This document shows positions 46,726 through 54,427 of a DNA stretch of 64,000 nt, piece by piece. Each line of letters starts with the position of its first letter. Within the stretch, counting starts at the first letter, position 1. The position numbers and the translations under genes were made by a program. Source of the stretch: Loktanella sp. 3ANDIMAR09 (GTDB lineage Bacteria > Pseudomonadota > Alphaproteobacteria > Rhodobacterales > Rhodobacteraceae); the NCBI RefSeq assembly GCF_001420005.1, contig NZ_LJAK01000005.1, forward strand, positions 124,001 to 188,000, in the 5' to 3' direction. Under the pieces are notes generated by a model, which did not search any database, was not told the DNA's origin, and saw nothing but the letters and a program-made list of their open reading frames with translations.

Positions 46726-47910
46726 ATGACACGGACATACACTGATTCTACTGACACCACACGGACACGAAATGGGGCCGTCCGCCTCACTGATAATTTG
46801 GTAAAGGGTCTCTCTGCACCAAAGACAGGCAACCGAGTCACCTACGACGAGCGTCTGCGCGGGTTTGGCGTTCGGGTGACCGCAAAGGGTAAAAAGGCAT
46901 TTATTCTCAACTATCGGATCAGTGGCCGCGAACGCCGGATAACGGTTGGCTCCTACCCAGAATGGACGCTGCTTGCCGCCCGCCGTCGCGCAGAAGAGTT
47001 GCGCCGGGACGTGGACCTTGGGATTGATCCTCTCCAGCGGCGCACAGACAAAATGAATGAACCGACCGTTCAGGATTTGCACGACCGCTACGTCTCGGAT
47101 CACCTGCCAAAGAAGTCACAGGCTTCCATCGTTGGCGATTTGCAGATGTGGAAGAAGTCGATCCTGCCCGATCTCGCCCGCCGCAAGCTGTCGGACCTGA
47201 CGTTCAACGAGATCGATGCGCTGCATCGCAAGATCACGCGGCGCGCACCCATCCAAGCCAACCGCACAATCGCATTACTGCGTAAGGCATTTAATCTGGC
47301 GATGCGCTGGGGCTGGATGAAAGCCAATCCGGCGGTTGGGATCGAAGCAAACCCGGAAAACAGTCGCACCAGGTATCTGAATGAGGACGAAATCAACCGC
47401 TTGCTTGCCGCACTCAAGTCGAACCCAAGCCGTACGTCCTGCGATGCGATCCTGTTCATGCTTCTGACAGGCTGTCGGCGCGGTGAAGCATTCAAAGCAA
47501 CATGGGACCAATTTGATGCCGACCTTCGAATCTGGACCAAACCCGCCGCCACGACGAAACAACGTAAACTGCACCGCGTTCCAGTTTCGTCTGCTGTGAC
47601 GGAACTGCTCAAGGCACGGCAGGATCGAAGCACTTCCCCGTTCATCTTTGCCTCCCATACAGGGCAAGCGCTGACAGATATAAAGAAGACATGGACCCGC
47701 ATCTGCGAAACTGCCGAACTCACCGATTTCCGGCTGCACGATCTGCGCCACACGTTTGCCAGCCTGCTTGTCTCGAACGGTCAGACCCTTCCGATCATCG
47801 GCGCAATGCTCGGTCATACACAGACGCAGACAACGGCGCGCTATGCGCATCTTTTCGATGATTCTCTGTTGAATGCGGCAGAAGTCGCCTCAGGCGCGAT
47901 CTATCGGTGA
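46726..47910 (+). CDS. Tyrosine recombinase/integrase of the element
   Basis: This 394-residue integrase has an N-terminal DUF4102-like arm-binding domain (GFGVRVTAKGKKAFILNYRISGRERRITVGSYPEWTLLAAR), a SAM-like core-binding part, and the catalytic domain. The catalytic set is Arg in LTGCRRGEAF, Lys in TKQRKLHRVPVSS, HDLRHTFASLL, His in LGHTQTQT and Tyr in ARYAHL. It is complete. The ATG at 46726 is 107 bp from attL. A 15-bp stretch at its 5' end nearly matches the core att sequence. Confidence 0.93.
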   Translation: MTRTYTDSTDTTRTRNGAVRLTDNLVKGLSAPKTGNRVTYDERLRGFGVRVTAKGKKAFILNYRISGRERRITVGSYPEWTLLAARRRAEELRRDVDLGIDPLQRRTDKMNEPTVQDLHDRYVSDHLPKKSQASIVGDLQMWKKSILPDLARRKLSDLTFNEIDALHRKITRRAPIQANRTIALLRKAFNLAMRWGWMKANPAVGIEANPENSRTRYLNEDEINRLLAALKSNPSRTSCDAILFMLLTGCRRGEAFKATWDQFDADLRIWTKPAATTKQRKLHRVPVSSAVTELLKARQDRSTSPFIFASHTGQALTDIKKTWTRICETAELTDFRLHDLRHTFASLLVSNGQTLPIIGAMLGHTQTQTTARYAHLFDDSLLNAAEVASGAIYR

Positions 47911-48220
47911 GACATAGAGAGACAAGCGATGCCAATTGCAGCCAAAAGCATTTTGTTGTTGACGCTTGGGCAATGAGGCAGAATATTTTCAAATACTGAC
48001 ACCTCAGAAAATTCAAAACACACGCTCACACGACAAAACTTCCAATCTCTAAAAACCTCTCAAAATACCACAACGCTCTGTCACGCCTAAAAAAACGCAA
48101 GACGTAAAATCTAAGCGCTCAACACAAAATCAGAAAGTCAGTCCCGTGAAACCCACACCTTTTTAGTGTGGCGTTGGCTGCTTTGCATCTGACGCCAATG
48201 TCAAACGCAAAGGAGTCGTA
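47911..48220. other. 310-bp noncoding region between integrase and alpA-like gene
   Basis: It is AT-rich with no credible ORF. A 6-bp hairpin CCACAC/GTGTGG (48153-48171) and a second, looser stem GGCGT/ACGCC lie close upstream of the HTH gene. It probably holds the promoter of the right-hand genes. Confidence 0.5.
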
Positions 48221-48415
48221 ATGACTGATCTGCCGTCCTCGGACGAATTTTTCACGAAGCTACAAGCTGCGGCCTATCTCGGCCTGAGCACCCGCACGCT
48301 TGATCGCCGCAATGCAGAACGCACCGGGCCTCCCCGCGTCAAGCACGGCAACAAGATTGGCTACTTCAAAACGTCGCTGATCCAATGGCTCAAGTCCCAT
48401 GAAGTACGACCTTGA
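48221..48415 (+). CDS. AlpA/excisionase-type helix-turn-helix protein
   Basis: This 64-residue protein consists of one MerR-like winged HTH (FTKLQAAAYLGLSTRTLDRRNAERTGPP, then KIGYFKTSLIQWLKSHEV). Proteins of this kind are excisionases (Xis) or AlpA activators of integrase in satellites such as P4. GGAG lies upstream of the ATG. Its place between int and the replication-type gene fits control of excision. Confidence 0.85.
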   Translation: MTDLPSSDEFFTKLQAAAYLGLSTRTLDRRNAERTGPPRVKHGNKIGYFKTSLIQWLKSHEVRP

Positions 48416-48495
48416 AACGTCTCGCGCCAGCGAGCGCGCGCCGCGCTGCCCTTGGGTAGCGGGCGTGGCGCGGGGCCGCTGGCGTTTGCGCCAAT

Positions 48496-48518
48496 GGGGG
48501 GTCTTTGTAGCACCCCCC
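48496..48518 (+). promoter_or_regulatory. GC-rich hairpin before the Rep_trans gene, candidate origin or oriT
   Basis: The arms GGGGGGT (48496-48502) and ACCCCCC (48512-48518) enclose loop CTTTGTAGC, 30 bp before the gene start. It stands in a GC-rich 100-bp island within AT-rich DNA. A rolling-circle double-strand origin or oriT often looks like this, but no nick site is proven. Confidence 0.45.
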
Positions 48519-48547
48519 TCCCGAAATACATCAATGAAAGAAACGAC

Positions 48548-49699
48548 ATGAAACCGATATATTGCGGCTTCGACGGCCTCGAATTTGCTGTCAAAGCCAT
48601 CATCCCTACAGCGCTGGACGCTGCGTTAGCTAAAACAAAAGCAAGCGCGAAAGAGTTTCGTCAAGATCAATGTTATATCGCCAACGATGTCTGGCTCGTT
48701 GTAAAGGAAAGCGGTGCGCGCGGCGGCTACGCCTATTCGTGTTCTGAGGCCAACTCCGGAAACTGGTTCTTCAAGAAACCATCGCCCGGTGATGCTTGGG
48801 GTGTCCGCTTCTCTGCAGCATCAAGTGCTCTCGCTCTGCATGGCCTTGAAGGACTACGTTTGCGATGCGATGCGGTTCTCAAGGCACTTGGCATTCATGC
48901 ACCTGTCGAGGCTTACAGCCCGTCCCGCGTCGATTTTGCAATCGACTTCCTCGCACCAGACTTCGCTGTATCCCCCAAAAACTTTGTGTTGCGGTATTCA
49001 AACACTGGCACAAGCTCCCACGACATTTTTGAAGACCGCAAGACGAACGGTCGGTCTGGCCGCACGACCTCTGTGACAGTTGGCAAGATGCCAGGGCGGC
49101 AAGCCATTATCTATGATAAGCGCGAAGAGGTCATTGTTCACCGCAAGCATGAATGGCCCGCGATCTGGGGCAGAATGATTGATGGTCCACACGCGCCGCC
49201 GCTGGACCTGACGGAGCGCGCAACCTCGCAAATTTGGCGTGTTGAACTCAGATCCGGGAAAAGACACCTCAAAGATGATTGGGCCATCAATAGTTGGGCT
49301 TCTCTCTACCAAATGCTGCCCCGCGTTTTTGAAAAATTGATGGATGATCTAAGCTACTGCGCACCAACCGCAGACACCAACCGATCTCGCTGGCCGGAAC
49401 ACGACATCTGGAAGGCGGTCCGCAAAGCTGTTGCAAACGACCTGTTCACCCACATCCCAAACTTGTCGCCCGAAGACTACACAGAGGTGAAACGCGCCCA
49501 AAAGCTTGACGAGTTGGAGACGCAAAAGCTTGGCCTCAGCATATCTATCGCCGCTATCGAAGGCTGTTACGCGGAGAAGTTTGAGGCTGCGCTTACGGCC
49601 AGTGCCGCAAATATGGTCCGACGTGCGAACACAGACAAGCGCAGCCTTCATGCTCGCCTAGACGAAGCAAGGATCAAGTATGCTTATCTGAGGGACTAA
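48548..49699 (+). CDS. Rep_trans/MobT-like rolling-circle replication initiator or relaxase
   Basis: This 383-residue protein starts MKPIYCGFDGLEF and has the initiator-like pieces SPSRVDFAIDFLAPDF (hydrophobic-R-x-D-h-x-h-D), TTSVTVGKMPGRQAIIYDKREE (with a candidate nicking Tyr) and QIWRVELRSGKRHL. This order matches the Rep_trans family (PF02486), which includes pT181-type initiators, CTX-phage RstA and the MobT relaxases of integrative elements. A GC-rich hairpin lies just upstream. It may replicate the excised circle or mobilise it; the choice is an inference. Confidence 0.75.
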   Translation: MKPIYCGFDGLEFAVKAIIPTALDAALAKTKASAKEFRQDQCYIANDVWLVVKESGARGGYAYSCSEANSGNWFFKKPSPGDAWGVRFSAASSALALHGLEGLRLRCDAVLKALGIHAPVEAYSPSRVDFAIDFLAPDFAVSPKNFVLRYSNTGTSSHDIFEDRKTNGRSGRTTSVTVGKMPGRQAIIYDKREEVIVHRKHEWPAIWGRMIDGPHAPPLDLTERATSQIWRVELRSGKRHLKDDWAINSWASLYQMLPRVFEKLMDDLSYCAPTADTNRSRWPEHDIWKAVRKAVANDLFTHIPNLSPEDYTEVKRAQKLDELETQKLGLSISIAAIEGCYAEKFEAALTASAANMVRRANTDKRSLHARLDEARIKYAYLRD

Positions 49700-49706
49700 G
49701 AAATAC

Positions 49707-49735
49707 CGCACGCTTGGATAAGACCCTAGCGTGCG
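49707..49735 (+). terminator. Hairpin after the Rep_trans gene
   Basis: A perfect 8-bp stem, CGCACGCT/AGCGTGCG, has a 13-nt loop and starts eight bases after the stop codon. It has no T-run. It may isolate the cargo genes from the replication gene. Confidence 0.45.
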
Positions 49736-49973
49736 CGTCACGTTCGGCCCTAAGCAGAATTTGAGGGAAGCCGAGGGCAAAGTCGGCAGACCACCTGAAG
49801 CGGCTGTTGCATTCAAGCAAAGCGAGCGGCTAATTCAGCCATTTTGGAAGGCTAAGTCTGGAAAACTATCCGTACCGATGTTACCATTTTCTGGAAAAAA
49901 CGACCGTTAGTAAGGCTGCGCTCTAAAGCCTTGTCGTGGACGAGCAACGCCAGTCAGAAAGATACTTGATCCA

Positions 49974-51077
49974 ATGCATATTGAGAAAATTGTCGTCAAC
50001 GGCCTCCTAGGTGTGGAAGGAGAGCGAATTATCGACGTAAATAGAGATCTTAACATTCTAACCGGAAGAAACGGTTCTGGAAAAACTACCCTAATGAAAT
50101 TAGCTTGGTTTATCATGAGCGGCAACATAATACTCGCATTGCGAGAAGTTGATTTCCAAACATGCGAGATTTTCACGAGTGAGTATCGCTGTAAGGTAAT
50201 TAGAACAGGTCCGGTTCATTGTGTCGTTGAGCTAACTCACGATCAAACGGAGTACCTTTTTGAAGATGATGGAGATGAACATAACCCGTTTGCAGAGGCT
50301 GCCGAAGATAAAGCCAATCCTGTAATTGAGAGTATTGGCAGTAGCGTCTTCTTCCCGACTTTCCGCCGCATCGAAGGTGGCTTCTCCATGCAAAAGAAAT
50401 CCACTCGTGTGTCAACTCGTACTCCAAGTCGAACGAAATCAGATATTGATGAAGCTCTTAGTAGGCTTTCGAGCACACTTGGCAATGAGGAGCACATCTT
50501 TGTATCTGCCATTTCAACTCAAGACATTGTTCAGCTTTTGCTGAAAAGATTCGCAACATTTTCGGAGGAGATTAACTCGTTTCAGACCAAAGTTTCAAAA
50601 GGAGTAATTGAAAAAATTAGGCACTACGAAGAAACTGGATCGAACCCTGTTGACGCTAGAGACTTGCTGTCTGAAACACGGAACGAAATAGAAAGTATCG
50701 AAGTCTTTCGAAAAGAGAGGATGCAGCCATTGGACGCTGTGCGTGAATTGATAGAAAAGCTTTTTCAGCACTCAGGGATCTTTTTTGGGCCTCGTTTGAA
50801 TTTTGGCGACGCCGCCGAGGCTGTCAATAGCGATGTTTTGTCTGCGGGTGAGAAGCAGATGCTTAGCTTTATCTGCTACAATGCCTTTCATAAAGATGCA
50901 GTATTTTTTATCGACGAACCCGAGCTTAGTCTACATGTCGATTGGCAGCGCCAGCTCTTCAGTATTTTGGAGAGCCAAGGATCAAACAATCAATTTATTA
51001 TCGCCACTCACTCTCCGTTTATATACGGAAAGTACCCAGATAAAGAGGTGGTTATTGGCTTCGACAGAGGTGAGTGA
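49974..51077 (+). CDS. AAA/ABC-type ATPase, PARIS AriA-like
   Basis: This 367-residue ATPase has Walker A GRNGSGKT (31-38), the signature LSAGEKQML (near 288), Walker B AVFFIDEPELSLHVDW (near 308) and the switch IATHSPFI (near 343). It belongs to the AAA_15/AAA_21 (OLD-like) group but has no TOPRIM domain of its own. That domain is in the next gene, which overlaps by 4 bp. In PARIS, AriA is the sensor that holds and releases the AriB toxin. It is shorter than my recollection of E. coli AriA. The sequence is AT-rich, so it is recently acquired. The start has weak AGAAAG. Confidence 0.8.
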   Translation: MHIEKIVVNGLLGVEGERIIDVNRDLNILTGRNGSGKTTLMKLAWFIMSGNIILALREVDFQTCEIFTSEYRCKVIRTGPVHCVVELTHDQTEYLFEDDGDEHNPFAEAAEDKANPVIESIGSSVFFPTFRRIEGGFSMQKKSTRVSTRTPSRTKSDIDEALSRLSSTLGNEEHIFVSAISTQDIVQLLLKRFATFSEEINSFQTKVSKGVIEKIRHYEETGSNPVDARDLLSETRNEIESIEVFRKERMQPLDAVRELIEKLFQHSGIFFGPRLNFGDAAEAVNSDVLSAGEKQMLSFICYNAFHKDAVFFIDEPELSLHVDWQRQLFSILESQGSNNQFIIATHSPFIYGKYPDKEVVIGFDRGE

Positions 51078-51823
51078 GTGTGAATAGTAAACTGCCACGC
51101 CCGACCGTTGATGAGCTGTTCCAATTACTCAAGCGAACTTCACTTCCGACTGTTCTTGTAGAGGGAGTGGATGATATTATCTTCTACCGTAAGATTGAAG
51201 AGGATCTAGCGCATCTCGGCTTGGACGTTCTGCCCGCTGGAAACAAAGAATCGGTGATAAAGCTTAAAGGAATGTTGAATGGTCTAACAAATGTTAGATT
51301 TGTTTTTGTTGTCGATAAAGATTTATGGATTCACGAGCCTAACACAGATTATCAAGGAGATAATACGCTCGTTCAGACCGATGGATACTCTGTAGAGAAT
51401 GACCTTTTTTGCGATGGTGAGCTCGAAAACCTTATGAGTCTTGAAGAGAAAGAGCGCTTCTATAACGACATCACGAAATTCTTGGATTGGTATGCGCTGT
51501 CGGTTAGCCGTGTACTGAGGGGCAAAGACAGTGCTTTCCGCACCCATCCGAATAAGGTGCTTGATGATCCTGATTTCTATTTAAACGAAACGAAGTTACG
51601 GGAGGGGGAAGTTTATCCTGTTGGTTTGCGAGAGGAAATTGAGCGAGATTTCAAGCGTATGCTTCGTGGAAAGTCACTTATCGCAATTTTGCAAAGACAA
51701 CTTTCAAGAAAAAATAGAGAAGTTAAGTTTAGCGGCAAGCAGCTTATTGCCTTCGGTGGCGCGCGGAGAGGCACCAATTTCATGCGATTAAGGGACTCCA
51801 TTTCTCATGTTTTTAAATTATAA
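51074..51823 (+). CDS. DUF4435 TOPRIM-like protein, PARIS AriB-like
   Basis: This protein of about 249 residues carries the DUF4435 hallmarks: VLVEGVDDIIFY (Glu30, Asp33/34), FVFVVDKD (Asp81, Asp83) and TDGYSVEND (Glu108, Asn109). These make a TOPRIM-like acidic site. In PARIS, AriB is the effector, a nuclease that cuts host tRNA when phage triggers release. GTG 51074 overlaps the ATPase stop codon; GTG 51080 has better-placed GAGG. It is the last gene of the element. Confidence 0.82.
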   Translation: MSVNSKLPRPTVDELFQLLKRTSLPTVLVEGVDDIIFYRKIEEDLAHLGLDVLPAGNKESVIKLKGMLNGLTNVRFVFVVDKDLWIHEPNTDYQGDNTLVQTDGYSVENDLFCDGELENLMSLEEKERFYNDITKFLDWYALSVSRVLRGKDSAFRTHPNKVLDDPDFYLNETKLREGEVYPVGLREEIERDFKRMLRGKSLIAILQRQLSRKNREVKFSGKQLIAFGGARRGTNFMRLRDSISHVFKL

Positions 51824-52534
51824 CACGTCGCGGGGGAACGCCGGGGATATTAGAAAGGCAAATGCTTCTATTTTATTCCCTTAATTCCCGAGGTGCGTAT
51901 TGCGATGCTTGGCAAGAATATCGGCGACGAATGGGAGCCTCTAATCATCACAGCGTTCAATTTAGAGAGCTGATCATCGCGTTATCTTGCTGTACTGTAT
52001 GTAAGACTAGCCAGCGGATAAGCTGTCTGCGTCCTGTGCTACATCCCCCCAAATTCTCATGGCGACTGTGCGTCAACTTCGGCTAGCGGTCGATCAGGCA
52101 TTAACCGCATACTTCAGTTTGCGGCGCACAGCTGCCGATAATTCGATGTGCAGCGAAGGTTCGGAATCCGCCCATCGTGTCGATCGAGCTGGCCCCGGTT
52201 TTGGTTTTCGGCTGAATGTCCGCTTTCGCGGTGTGGTCGAAATGCTTTCGCGGCCGCGGCGAACGGCAGCTCTCCGCCACAACATCAATCTTCACGCAAC
52301 TTCAACAAAACTCGGTTTCTGGAATAATAGTCGAATCCCGCTTGCCCAGACATGCAACACGGACCGCAATCGACACGCACTTCCGCCAGGTAGCCGCATA
52401 AATTTCGCTCGCGGTGCATCACGATGGCGATTTACCCACAATGAATGCCTACGGACACCAGCCGGACACAGAGGTGCATCACTCTGGCGACAACGGCACC
52501 GCATCAGCTAAGCTATTGTTTTCATTTGATGATT
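51824..52534. other. 710-bp noncoding tail of the element
   Basis: No ORF here reads like a protein; the longest, at 52059-52511, is rich in Arg and His with no domain. It holds two near-identical direct repeats, GGTGCATCAC plus TGGCGA, at 52413-52430 and 52473-52490, spaced 60 bp. They may be integrase arm sites next to attR. The left half could be decayed coding DNA. Confidence 0.5.
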
Positions 52535-52610
52535 TGGTGCCCCCACACGGACTCGAACCGCGGACCTACTGATTACAAATCAGTTGCTCTACCAGCTGAG
52601 CTATAGGGGC
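52535..52610 (-). tRNA. tRNA-Thr (anticodon UGU)
   Basis: This 76-nt tRNA includes an encoded CCA. The acceptor stem GCCCCTA pairs with TGGGGGC, the D arm is GCTCAGCTGGTAGAGC, and the anticodon stem-loop ACTGATTTGTAATCAGT has TGT at the centre. T arm GGTTCGAGTCC follows. It is the integration target; its 3' half is supplied by the element. Confidence 0.95.
52541..52579. repeat. attR: 39-bp direct repeat inside tRNA-Thr
   Basis: Identical to 46581-46619. It covers the tRNA from the anticodon loop to the acceptor stem. Confidence 0.9.
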
Positions 52611-52685
52611 CGGTGGACCCTTGGGTCACCGTTGGCGTTGCTATAAAAACGCACGTCGGAAAACGCAAGCCCGCTTTGTGCCAAA

Positions 52686-54341
52686 TCAGCGGTTTGCGCG
52701 CGCAAGAAGCAGCACCGCGCACAGGCCCACCCCGCAGATGATCAGCGCGGCCGGGGCGGCCCCTGAAATATCCTCGAGCGATGCCTTGGCGTAGACCCGC
52801 GTGGACAGGGTATCGTGACGATAGAGCATAAGTGTCGCAGGCAATTCCTTGACCGCGTCGACGAATGTCAGCAGCAGGGCTGACCCGATGCTGGCGCTGA
52901 TCAGGGGCACATGCACGCGGGCCAGCGTCTGTCCTGCGGATTTCCCCAGCGAGCGTGCGGCCATCGGCAGACTGGCCGGAATGCGCCCCAGGGCTGCGTC
53001 AGCGCTCCCCTCCGAAATGGCAAAGAATCGCACCACATAGGCCAGAACGACCACGCCTGCGCTGCCTGTCAGCATCAGGCCCGGATCGGTCCCGGTCACC
53101 GCCAGGACCAGATCGGCCAGCCGGTTGTCGAAGGCCGCCAGCGGCACCAGAATGCCAAGGGCCAGCACCGCGCCGGGTGCCGCATATCCCAGCGCCGTGA
53201 CAGGCAACAGCAACTGCGGCAGACGGCGGCCCGACAGACGTGTGCCATAGACCATGAAAACCCCGCCCAACACGGCCAGAACCGCAGCGCTGCCGCAAAT
53301 GATCAACGTGCGCGTCATCGCCTGTGCGAGGCCGGGTGCGGCCCATTCAGCGGCATTCATCGCATGGGATGCGATCACGCTGACCGGCAGGACAAAACCC
53401 ACCAGCACCGGAATGGTGCAGATCACTGTTGCCACCCAGGCCCGCCAGCCGTGCAGGGCCACGGGTTCAACCGGGCGCACATTGCGCGCCCCGGCGGCAA
53501 AGCGGGCGCGCCTGCGGCTTTTCTTTTCCAGCGTGACCAGCAGCACGATCACGGTCAGGATAACACAGGCAATCTGCGCAGCACCCCCCAGGTTTCCGCC
53601 CTGCCGCCAGACCGAAAAGATACCGGTCGTCAGCGTCTGCACCGCAAAGTAATCCACGGTGCCGAAATCGTTGACCGTTTCCATCATCACCACGGCCACC
53701 CCCGCCGCGATCGCTGGCCGCGCGAGCGGCAGGCCCACCCGGCCAAACCGCCCCCACGGCCCCACGCCCAATGCGCGGGCGACCTCGTATCCCGCACCCG
53801 ATTGTTCGCGAAATGCAGCACGGGTCAGCAAGTAGACATAAGGATAAAGCGAGGCACCGATCACCACCACCGCCGCCCAGCGGGTGCGGATCTGGGGAAA
53901 CCAGTAATCGCGCGACGTGGCCCAGCCGAATGTGTCGCGCAATGTGGTCTGGACAGGCCCTGCGTAATCCAGCAGATCCACCAGCGCATAGGCCCCCACA
54001 TAAGCCGGCACCGCCAGCGGCATCAGCAGCGCCCATTGCAGCCAGCCACGTCCGGGAAACCGGTACATGACCACCAGCCAGGCACAGGCCGTACCGACAA
54101 TACCCGTCAGCAACCCCGTGCCTGCCATCAGCAACCCCGTGTTCGTCAGGTAGCGCGGCAAGGTGGTGCGCAACAGATGCGGCCAGATGTTTTCGGTTGG
54201 GTTCAGCGCAAACCAGACGACGGCCACCAGCGGCGCAATCACGATCAATGCGATCACCAGCGCACCGACCGACCACAGGTTGACCCCGCGGCGGACCGGA
54301 CGGCCCGGCTGTGACAATATCTGAGCAGTTTGGTCGGACAT
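52686..54341 (-). CDS. Iron(III)-type ABC transporter permease, two permease domains
   Basis: This 551-residue inner-membrane protein has twelve or so helices and two binding-protein-dependent permease domains. The ATPase-contact loops appear as YEVARALGVGPWGRFGRVGLPLARPAI and ARSLGKSAGQTLARVHVPLI. Size and order fit FbpB/AfuB (ferric iron) or ThiP permeases; METVNDFGTVDYFAVQTLTTGIF is strongly of the iron type. No binding-protein or ATPase gene is in the window. The ATG at 54341 is chosen for the following conserved lead. Its stop is 75 bp from tRNA-Thr, so it is outside the element. Confidence 0.87.
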   Translation of the reverse strand: MSDQTAQILSQPGRPVRRGVNLWSVGALVIALIVIAPLVAVVWFALNPTENIWPHLLRTTLPRYLTNTGLLMAGTGLLTGIVGTACAWLVVMYRFPGRGWLQWALLMPLAVPAYVGAYALVDLLDYAGPVQTTLRDTFGWATSRDYWFPQIRTRWAAVVVIGASLYPYVYLLTRAAFREQSGAGYEVARALGVGPWGRFGRVGLPLARPAIAAGVAVVMMETVNDFGTVDYFAVQTLTTGIFSVWRQGGNLGGAAQIACVILTVIVLLVTLEKKSRRRARFAAGARNVRPVEPVALHGWRAWVATVICTIPVLVGFVLPVSVIASHAMNAAEWAAPGLAQAMTRTLIICGSAAVLAVLGGVFMVYGTRLSGRRLPQLLLPVTALGYAAPGAVLALGILVPLAAFDNRLADLVLAVTGTDPGLMLTGSAGVVVLAYVVRFFAISEGSADAALGRIPASLPMAARSLGKSAGQTLARVHVPLISASIGSALLLTFVDAVKELPATLMLYRHDTLSTRVYAKASLEDISGAAPAALIICGVGLCAVLLLARANR

Positions 54342-54427
54342 GCCTTGCGCTAACCGATAGCTGTTTCGCTGTCCAGATTTCCCGTTATATTGCGACAAAC
54401 CGTCCAGAACTGAAAACAGGCTCTTTT

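Larger units (their letters stand above)
46581..52579. mobile_element. Integrative element in tRNA-Thr(UGU) carrying a PARIS-like pair
   Basis: About 6.0 kb lies between 39-bp direct repeats, one a tRNA remnant and one inside an intact tRNA-Thr. It holds, in order, a tyrosine integrase, an AlpA-like HTH gene, a Rep_trans/MobT-like gene, an ATPase, a DUF4435 gene and a 0.7-kb noncoding tail. All genes run in the same direction. There are no capsid, terminase or conjugation genes, so it would need a helper for transfer: it fits an integrative mobilizable element or phage satellite. GC drops sharply in the cargo: 50041-50100 has 21 G/C of 60, against 41 of 60 at 53101-53160 outside. Confidence 0.85.

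Noticed and set aside
52413-52490. Possible CRISPR array
   Set aside because: There are only two imperfect repeat copies, and no cas genes are in the window.
52059-52511. 150-codon ORF in the tail of the element
   Set aside because: The protein is rich in Arg, His and Asn with no domain, and no ribosome-binding site; overlapping frames on the other strand are equally plausible.
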